34,588 nt of DNA, taken from contig CAMIZH010000004.1 of the NCBI GenBank assembly GCA_946403255.1, forward strand, positions 1-34,588. Direction: 5' to 3'. The notes beneath the pieces were generated by a model, which saw only the letters and a program-made list of their open reading frames with translations, was not told the origin of the DNA and did not search any database. Below are positions 28,418-34,588 of this stretch, one piece after another (position 1 is the first letter of the stretch; each line of letters starts with the position of its first letter). A program made the position numbers and the translations under genes. Source of the stretch: an uncultured Peptoniphilaceae bacterium (GTDB lineage: Bacteria; Bacillota; Clostridia; Tissierellales; Peptoniphilaceae).

Positions 28418-28999
28418 TTAATTAGCCTCCTTTTTAATTTCTTTTTTTAGTTTATTTCTTCCACGGTATAATATATTATATAAATTTGATTTTTTTAAGT
28501 TTGTTTTTAAAGCAACTTCCTCAATAGATAGTCCATTTAGATATAAATCAGTAAATATGTCTTGGTCTCTTTTTGAAAGGAGTTTTATTGAATTTATTAA
28601 ATTTTCTTCACCTTCAAGTTCAAGTAATATATCAAGATTATCTTTACGATCTGAAATAAATAGTTCATCTATTTGTAGATTGTCAGTGTCTTTAAGATAT
28701 TTTCTTATATAATCAATTGATTTATATTTTGCTATTCCTGCTATCCAGTTTTTAAAGCTAGATTTTTCAGGATTAAAATAATCTATATTATTCCATATGC
28801 CTAGCAGTGCGTCGTTTAAACATTCTTCTTCATAGTTTTGTAAGTGAAAAAGATGTTTTGAAATAACTGTTTTTAATATCCAAGCATAGTTATCAATTAC
28901 ATAATATAGAGCGTCCTCGTTTTTATTTTTTAATTCTTTTATAAAATTTTCTTCATTTATTTTCAATTGGTCACCTTCTTTATCATCTAGATGTTTCAC
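28418..28999 (-). CDS. ECF-type RNA polymerase sigma factor
   Basis: HLFHLQNYEEECLNDALLGIWNNIDYFNPEKSSFKNWIAGIAKYKSIDYIRK; LSKRDQDIFTDLYLNGLSIEEVALKTNLKKSNLYNILYRGRNKLKKEI. Confidence 0.92.
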   Translation of the reverse strand: MKHLDDKEGDQLKINEENFIKELKNKNEDALYYVIDNYAWILKTVISKHLFHLQNYEEECLNDALLGIWNNIDYFNPEKSSFKNWIAGIAKYKSIDYIRKYLKDTDNLQIDELFISDRKDNLDILLELEGEENLINSIKLLSKRDQDIFTDLYLNGLSIEEVALKTNLKKSNLYNILYRGRNKLKKEIKKEAN

Positions 29000-29057
29000 T
29001 ATATACTTCGTAAAAGTTTTTAAAATCTATCAATATTTTTAAATATAATATAAATTT

Positions 29058-29098
29058 AGTCAAAAAAATAAGAGAAGTCAAAAGACTTCTCTTATTTT
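29058..29098 (-). terminator. Strong hairpin terminator with no assigned upstream gene
   Basis: AAAATAAGAGAAGTC AAAA GACTTCTCTTATTTT, 15-bp stem; longest U tract is on the minus strand. Confidence 0.75.
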
Positions 29099-29343
29099 CG
29101 TACTTAAAAAATAATAAAAAAGGAGATGATAATATTAAAATTTCCATAAATGTTAATATTATCTAGTTTTTTAAGTAGTAATAGCAAGCAAATTAAATAT
29201 TATAGATAATTAGGGATGTGTGAGATTATTTATGTATTAATTAATATAATCTCTGAGTACATATTAGCACAAAGAAAACATTTGCACAAGTATAATTAAT
29301 CTTTTTGAAAAATTTGATTTATATAATAAAATTTATTTTTATA

Positions 29344-29373
29344 TTAAAAAAAGTAAGGATTTATCCTTACTTT
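29344..29373 (-). terminator. Terminator of the 98-aa ORF; its stop codon lies inside the stem
   Basis: AAAGTAAGGAT TT ATCCTTACTTT with a minus-strand U tract. Confidence 0.85.
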
Positions 29374-29663
29374 CTTAGTTCTTCTTTTAGGCTTAATAGT
29401 ACTTGTTCTTTTTCTTCATCATATTCCATATCATATTCTTTTTGAATTGTAAGAAGTGTGTTAAAAAGGTCAAGGTTTCCAAATATAAGTTTAATCATCA
29501 TTTCAGGTAGCATTATTGATTCAGATAATGCGCCATAAATTCTAGGGTCGTCACTTGTAAACTTTTCATATAGTTCTTCAGCTAAACCATCAATAACAAC
29601 TATTTCTTCTTCTCTAATTCTCAAGGATTCTTTTAAATCTATATCGTTTTTAATAATTTTCAT
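29367..29663 (-). CDS. Hypothetical protein, 98 aa, acidic and helical
   Basis: SD aggag upstream of ATG 29663; codon usage typical of the window; has its own terminator. Confidence 0.75.
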   Translation of the reverse strand: MKIIKNDIDLKESLRIREEEIVVIDGLAEELYEKFTSDDPRIYGALSESIMLPEMMIKLIFGNLDLFNTLLTIQKEYDMEYDEEKEQVLLSLKEELRK

Positions 29664-29730
29664 AAATTTCTCCTTTAATACTTTTTCTTTATATATATAA
29701 TAATAAGCTAATTTAGAAAAAAGGCAAATA

Positions 29731-29754
29731 AAAAAAAGCCGTTAGGCTTTTTTT
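29731..29754 (-). terminator. Terminator of the bioYDA operon
   Basis: AAAAAAAGCC GTTA GGCTTTTTTT. Confidence 0.85.
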
Positions 29755-31132
29755 ATCTTGGTAATATTTTTTCTAAGGCTTTTTCCATTCTTATAATAGC
29801 TTCTTCAATTTCTTCTTTTGTTATTGTTAATGGAGGATTAAAATAAAGAACATTTTCAAGTGGTCTAAGAAGTAATCCTTCTTGTAATGCTTTTTTATAT
29901 ATTTGATATCCAATTCTATCTTTAGAATCAAATTCTTCTTTTGTTTTTTTATCAATTACAAGTTCAATAGCATTTATAAGCCCAATAGATCTTATTTCGC
30001 CAACATTTTTGTGATTTAAAAATGTTTCTTTTAATTTATTATTTAAATATGGAGCCATATCTTGTGCTTTTTCTAAGATGTTTTCTTCATCAAGTACATC
30101 TAGTACTGCAAGTGCTGCTGTACATCCTAATGGATTTCCACTATATGTGTGTGAATGCATAAAGGCTTTTCCGTCGTTATATTCGCTATAAAATGCATCA
30201 TATATTTTTTGAGTGGTAATAGTTATTGCCATAGGCATATATCCACCTGTTAGGCCTTTAGAGACTGTCATTATATTTGGTGATATATCTGCATGATTTA
30301 CAGCAAACATCTTTCCAGTACGTCCATATCCTGCGGCAATTTCATCAGCAATAAGATTTACATTGTATTTATCACAAAGTGCTCTAAGTTTTTTAAGATA
30401 TTTTGCTGGATATATTTTCATTCCTGCACTACCTTGTAATATAGGTTCAACTATAAATGCAGATGTTTCATTTCCAAATTCTGCGAAAGCTTTTTCTGCT
30501 TTTTCAAAACATTCTATATTACAATTATCTCTACATTTTCCATAAGGGCATCGATAACAATCAGGTGCTTGAACTCTAATTGTATCTATAAGAAGTGGGT
30601 TATATATTTTTGCGTATAAATCTAAACTTCCAACTGAAAGTGCTCCAATTGTTTCACCATGATAACCATCTGTAAAGCACATAAATCTAATTTTTTCAGG
30701 ATGTCCTGTTTGATAATGGTATTGAAAACTCATTTTAAGTGCACATTCAACGGCAGCAGATCCATTATCAGAAAAGTTAAATTTACAAAGACCTTCAGGT
30801 AATTTTTTAGAAAGTCTATCACATAATTCTATTGCGGGTTTATGTGTGAAGTTTGCAAATATAACATGTTCAATTTTATCTAATTGATTTTTTATTTTAT
30901 TATTTATTTTTTCGTTGCTATGTCCTAGTAGGTTACACCACCATGAACTTACAATGTCTATGTATTCTTTTCCTTCGATATCATAAAGTTTTACACCTTT
31001 TCCGTGATCAATAACTATTGGTGCAAGTTCTTCATAGTCTTTCATTTGAGAACAAGGATGCCATATATATTCTAAATCTTTATCTTGCCATTCTTTTACT
31101 GTTAATTCTTTTGTCATTTTATATCTCCCCAA
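29753..31132 (-). CDS. bioA: Adenosylmethionine-8-amino-7-oxononanoate aminotransferase
   Basis: YIWHPCSQMKDYEELAPIVI; SSWWCNLLGHSNEKIN; FTDGYHGETIGALSVG; LIADEIAAGYGRTGKMFA; MTVSKGLTGGYMPMAITITT. Confidence 0.97.
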   Translation of the reverse strand: MGRYKMTKELTVKEWQDKDLEYIWHPCSQMKDYEELAPIVIDHGKGVKLYDIEGKEYIDIVSSWWCNLLGHSNEKINNKIKNQLDKIEHVIFANFTHKPAIELCDRLSKKLPEGLCKFNFSDNGSAAVECALKMSFQYHYQTGHPEKIRFMCFTDGYHGETIGALSVGSLDLYAKIYNPLLIDTIRVQAPDCYRCPYGKCRDNCNIECFEKAEKAFAEFGNETSAFIVEPILQGSAGMKIYPAKYLKKLRALCDKYNVNLIADEIAAGYGRTGKMFAVNHADISPNIMTVSKGLTGGYMPMAITITTQKIYDAFYSEYNDGKAFMHSHTYSGNPLGCTAALAVLDVLDEENILEKAQDMAPYLNNKLKETFLNHKNVGEIRSIGLINAIELVIDKKTKEEFDSKDRIGYQIYKKALQEGLLLRPLENVLYFNPPLTITKEEIEEAIIRMEKALEKILPR

Positions 31133-31823
31133 AAACTTTAATTAAGTTTTCTATATTTATATTAAGTTCACTATCATTTTTTTCAACTGTTGCAATAACT
31201 GGAATATTTAACATATCTTCTATCATTTTTTTATTATCAATATGCATAAAATCATCTTTAATATAATTATTTAAAATAATTCCATTTATTTTAATACCTA
31301 GATTTTCCATATATTTAGCTGTTAAAACAGTTCCATTTATAGTTCCAAGCCCAGCATCTGCAACTAAAATTGTTTCTAAATTTAATTTTTTAATTATATC
31401 TTCAAGCATAATTTTATTATCATCTTCGTAAACTATTGGGCAAATTATTCCACCACTACCTTCAGCAATTAGAAAATCGTATTGTGATTTTAGATTTTCA
31501 AAATCGCCTTTTACAATATCAAGATTTACAGGATTACCTTCGTATTTAGTTGCAAGATGTGGTGAAACTGCTCTTTCATATACATAAGAAACAAGTTCCG
31601 ATGGATTTTTATCTATTCCAGCAATATCACAAACATATTTTACATCGCCAGGAATCAATTCAGTGCCATTGATATCAGCTCCACTAAGAGCCGCTTTATA
31701 ATAGATAGAGTTATATCCATTGTCTATAAGTTTTTTAACTATAAGAGCTGTAACATAAGTTTTTCCAATATCTGTGCCAGTTCCAGTTATAAAAATACCT
31801 TTATTCATAAGTTGTCCTCCCAA
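31119..31823 (-). CDS. bioD: Dethiobiotin synthase
   Basis: GIFITGTGTDIGKTYVTALIVKKL; YYKAALSGADING; LIAEGSGGIICPI. Confidence 0.96.
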   Translation of the reverse strand: MGGQLMNKGIFITGTGTDIGKTYVTALIVKKLIDNGYNSIYYKAALSGADINGTELIPGDVKYVCDIAGIDKNPSELVSYVYERAVSPHLATKYEGNPVNLDIVKGDFENLKSQYDFLIAEGSGGIICPIVYEDDNKIMLEDIIKKLNLETILVADAGLGTINGTVLTAKYMENLGIKINGIILNNYIKDDFMHIDNKKMIEDMLNIPVIATVEKNDSELNINIENLIKVFGEI

Positions 31824-32376
31824 GATTTAAATTTTTAATTGCGCTATTTACTTTTTGGCCAACAGATGCAGAAATAAAGCATAAAAACAAATCTCCAGGT
31901 GCTGCAAGTACAAAGCAATATAGGAAAAGTGCTCCAACTCCAATTGGTGAATCAGAGTAAAAGTTTGAAATAAAATAATAATGAATCATTCCAATTGCAT
32001 ATACAATAAGTAAGTTAATAATACTTGCTAGAAAAATATTCTTTTTATTAAATTCTCTATTTTCTAAAAATTTACCAGAAATATATGTACCAAGGATAAA
32101 ACCTATTAGAAATCCAAAGGTTGGATAAAAAATATATCCAGGACCACCACCAGTTGTAAAAACTGGAATACCAATAAGTCCAGCAAGAACATAAATGAGC
32201 ACACTAAGACCTCCAAGATTTGCTCCAAGTATAATTCCTGCAAGATTTGTAAATAAAAATTGCAATGTAAAGGGCATATTTGGAACAGGAACTTTAATAA
32301 AAGCTCCAATAGTAATAAGTGCAATAAACATAGCAGATAAAACCATATCTCTTGTATTTAATTGTTTACTTTTCAT
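31801..32376 (-). CDS. bioY: Biotin transporter BioY
   Basis: LSAMFIALITIGAFIKVPVPNMPFTLQFLFTNLAGIILGANLGGLSVLIYVLAGLIGIPVFTTGGGPGYIFYPTFGFLIGF; start 32376 with SD AAGGAGG. Confidence 0.97.
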   Translation of the reverse strand: MKSKQLNTRDMVLSAMFIALITIGAFIKVPVPNMPFTLQFLFTNLAGIILGANLGGLSVLIYVLAGLIGIPVFTTGGGPGYIFYPTFGFLIGFILGTYISGKFLENREFNKKNIFLASIINLLIVYAIGMIHYYFISNFYSDSPIGVGALFLYCFVLAAPGDLFLCFISASVGQKVNSAIKNLNLGRTTYE

Positions 32377-32409
32377 AAAAACCTCCTTAACAATTAAAAT
32401 TCTTCTATG

Positions 32410-32464
32410 ATTATAGCAGTGACTAAAAGTGTTGTCAATTGAATATAATATATGGTTGACAATA
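32410..32464 (-). promoter_or_regulatory. bioYDA promoter (TTGACA-N17-TATAAT) overlapped by a BirA-type operator
   Basis: Minus-strand TTGACA at 32438..32433 and TATAAT at 32415..32410, spacer 17; inverted repeat TTGTCAA (32432..32438) / TTGACAA (32456..32462). Confidence 0.75.
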
Positions 32465-32574
32465 ACTTTAATAAAATAAATTAGCAATAACTTAAATAAG
32501 AATTTCTGATATAATACTAGATGTAGTTTATTAATTTAATTTTACAAACAATATATTGTGTTTTAGGAGGTATT

Positions 32575-33414
32575 ATGACAGACATTTTAAGATCTGATGA
32601 ACTAGCGGAAAAGATAAAAAAAGGCATAGAAGCAAGAATACTTGAGGAAAATTTATCTCCAAGGCTAGCAACAATTAGACTGGGTGAAAATCCAGGAGAT
32701 GTTGCATATGAAAAAGGAATATTAAAAAGTGCGCAATCATTAAATATAGATGTAGATAAATATGTGTTGGATAGGAACATAAAAGAAGATGAACTTCTTA
32801 ATTTAATTTACAATCTAAATAAAGATGATTTAGTTGATGGAATTATAATATTCAGACCTCTACCAAAACATATAGATATAGATAAGGTTGATATTGCAAT
32901 ATCACCTGAAAAAGATTTAGACTGTTTAAATCCTATAAATAAATCAAATGTTTATTCTGGAAATGTAGATGGTTTTATACCTCTGTCTCCAAAAGCAGGA
33001 ATTATGCTTTTAGAAGAATATGGATTGGATTTTGAAGGAAAAGACTGTGTTATTGTAAATGATTCTTCAGTTGTAGGAAAACCACTGTCAATGATACTCC
33101 TATCAAAGGAGGCAACTGTAACAATTTGTCATAGTAGAACAAAAAACTTAAAAGAAAAGACTAAAGATGCAGACATTGTTTTTACAGCTATTGGCCAAGC
33201 AGAATACTTTGATAAGAGTTATTTTACAAAAAATTCTGTAATAATAGATATAGGAGTTTCAAGAAATAAAGATGGAAAAATGAGAGGGGATCTTGATCCG
33301 AAAAGCATAGATGGATTTGTAAAAGCTTACAGTCCTGTGCCTGGGGGAATTGGAAAACTTACAAATTTACTTCTTCTTGAAAGTCTATTTAACTATAAGT
33401 ATAAGAAACTTTAG
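32575..33414 (+). CDS. folD: Methylenetetrahydrofolate dehydrogenase/cyclohydrolase FolD
   Basis: LATIRLGENPGDVAYEKGILKSAQ; FRPLPKHID; DVDGF; VIVNDSSVVGKPLSMILL; PVPGGIGKLTNLLLL. Confidence 0.96.
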   Translation: MTDILRSDELAEKIKKGIEARILEENLSPRLATIRLGENPGDVAYEKGILKSAQSLNIDVDKYVLDRNIKEDELLNLIYNLNKDDLVDGIIIFRPLPKHIDIDKVDIAISPEKDLDCLNPINKSNVYSGNVDGFIPLSPKAGIMLLEEYGLDFEGKDCVIVNDSSVVGKPLSMILLSKEATVTICHSRTKNLKEKTKDADIVFTAIGQAEYFDKSYFTKNSVIIDIGVSRNKDGKMRGDLDPKSIDGFVKAYSPVPGGIGKLTNLLLLESLFNYKYKKL

Positions 33415-33441
33415 AAAATAGCTTTGCTATTTTCTTTTTTT
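33414..33441 (+). terminator. Intrinsic terminator after folD
   Basis: GAAAATAGC TTT GCTATTTTC TTTTTTT. Confidence 0.9.
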
Positions 33442-33630
33442 ATAGAGAAAGCGACCCTTGTGTAGCTTTATAACAAATTAATTCTAAAGAAATTTATTTT
33501 ATTTTTTTAAATAAATAATTTTTTGACGTTTTGTAGATAGGCAAATGTTATCATCTACTTGTAATTAAGAATTAGTATAAAATAAAAGATACATAGAGGG
33601 CTATTTAAGTATATTAGGAGGTTTTTAAAA

Positions 33631-34524
33631 ATGAAAAGAGTAATGTGTATTCCAAACTATTCAGAAGGTAGAGACGAAGCAAAGATAAATAAAATTGTTG
33701 AATGCTTTAAAAATGTTGAAAATGTAAAACTTGTTGATTTTCAACCAGATAAAGATCATAACAGATTAGTTGTTGAAGTAATTGGAGAACCAGATTCAGT
33801 TATAAAAGCCGTTTTAAAATCTGTTGAAGTTGCTAAAGATATTATAGATATGACAGCTCACGAAGGTGCTCATCCAAGAATGGGAGCAGTTGATGTTGTT
33901 CCATTTGTACCAGTTACTGAAGTAACTACAGAAGATTGTGTTGAATATGCAAATATTGTAGGTAAAGCAATTGGAGAAATGGGAATTCCAGTTTATCTAT
34001 ATGAAGATGCAGCTACAACTCCAAATAGAAAAAACCTTGCAAAAGTTCGTAAAGGACAATATGAAGGATTCTTTGAAAAAATTAAAGAAGAAGAATGGAA
34101 ACCAGATTTTGGACCTCAAGAAATGAATGCAAAATCAGGAGCAACTGCAGTAGCAGCAAGATTCCATTTAGTAGCATTTAACGTAAATTTAAATACAAAT
34201 AATGAAGAAATAGCATCAGCAATAGCTAAAAAAGTTCGTCATATTGGTGGAGGACTTAGATTTGTTAAGGCTATTGGTTTACCACTAGAAGAAAAAAATC
34301 AAGTTCAAGTTTCTATGAACCTTGTAAACTTTGAAAAAACAGCAGTTTATCAAGCTCTTGAAATGGTAAAATCTGAAGCTAAAAGATATGGTGTAACAGT
34401 TGCAAATACAGAGCTTATTGGAATGATTCCACTACAAGCACTTATTGATTCTGCAATGTATTATATGCAAGTTGAAAAGTTAGACCAAGAACAAGTTATT
34501 GAAACACTTCTAATTGAAGAATAA
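33631..34524 (+). CDS. ftcD: Glutamate formimidoyltransferase (FtcD N-terminal type)
   Basis: VMCIPNYSEGRDEAKINKIVECF; DFQPDKDHNRLVVEVIGEP; DMTAHEGAHPRMGAVDVVPFVPV; YLYEDAATTPNRKNLAKVRKGQYEG. Confidence 0.95.
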   Translation: MKRVMCIPNYSEGRDEAKINKIVECFKNVENVKLVDFQPDKDHNRLVVEVIGEPDSVIKAVLKSVEVAKDIIDMTAHEGAHPRMGAVDVVPFVPVTEVTTEDCVEYANIVGKAIGEMGIPVYLYEDAATTPNRKNLAKVRKGQYEGFFEKIKEEEWKPDFGPQEMNAKSGATAVAARFHLVAFNVNLNTNNEEIASAIAKKVRHIGGGLRFVKAIGLPLEEKNQVQVSMNLVNFEKTAVYQALEMVKSEAKRYGVTVANTELIGMIPLQALIDSAMYYMQVEKLDQEQVIETLLIEE

Positions 34525-34548
34525 TTTAAATTAAAGGAGAATAGAAAA

Positions 34549-34588
34549 ATGGCTGAAGTAAAAACAGATATAGAAATCGCATCAGAAT
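34549..34588 (+). CDS. Start of formate-tetrahydrofolate ligase, truncated by the window
   Basis: SD aaaggag then MAEVKTDIEIASE…, resembling the conserved Fhs N-terminus; only 13 codons seen. Confidence 0.6.
   Translation, partial: MAEVKTDIEIASE

Noticed and set aside
26474-28999. CBASS-like defence operon made of the CD-NTase-like gene plus DUF4179/ECF genes
   Set aside because: The genes are convergent and separated by a bidirectional terminator; DUF4179 with an ECF sigma is a standard anti-sigma pair, not a CBASS effector.
32488-33630. THF or glycine riboswitch upstream of folD or ftcD
   Set aside because: No recognisable conserved core in either leader; only weak inverted repeats such as GTAGAT/ATCTAC at 33533..33558.

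Overview
This is a low-GC Firmicute chromosomal replication-origin region. Gene content and order suggest a Peptoniphilaceae / Parvimonas-like organism, which is an inference. Genes diverge from oriC: dnaA-dnaN-S4-recF-gyrB-gyrA run on the minus strand to the left, followed by an rsbV/rsbW/SigB-like sigma module and a PsiE-like membrane protein. rpmH-rnpA-yidD-yidC-jag-mnmE-mnmG-rsmG-GNAT-parA-parB run on the plus strand to the right. Beyond parB there is an accessory/metabolic segment: PhzF-like, holin-like, ATP-grasp, tpx, rlmH, a CD-NTase-like protein, DUF4179/ECF sigma, bioY-bioD-bioA, folD, ftcD and the start of a formate-THF ligase. The observations most worth checking are: (1) an orphan CD-NTase/SMODS-like protein whose acidic catalytic motif looks degenerate (EIE instead of DID, T instead of the third acid); (2) three identical 16-bp palindromes TGCTCCACGTGGAGCA that look like variant parS sites, each immediately 3' of a gene and two doubling as intrinsic terminators; (3) a predicted DnaA-trio unwinding element in the dnaA-dnaN gap; (4) an RsbW-like protein that appears to have lost its ATP-binding motifs, wired into the gyrBA transcription unit; (5) a split gene whose reading-frame junction lies on a frame-consistent U UUA AAA heptamer; (6) a surface-protein gene with a single TAA directly after its signal peptide; (7) non-coding hairpins without an assigned function. 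All identifications were made by reading the sequence; no database search was run.
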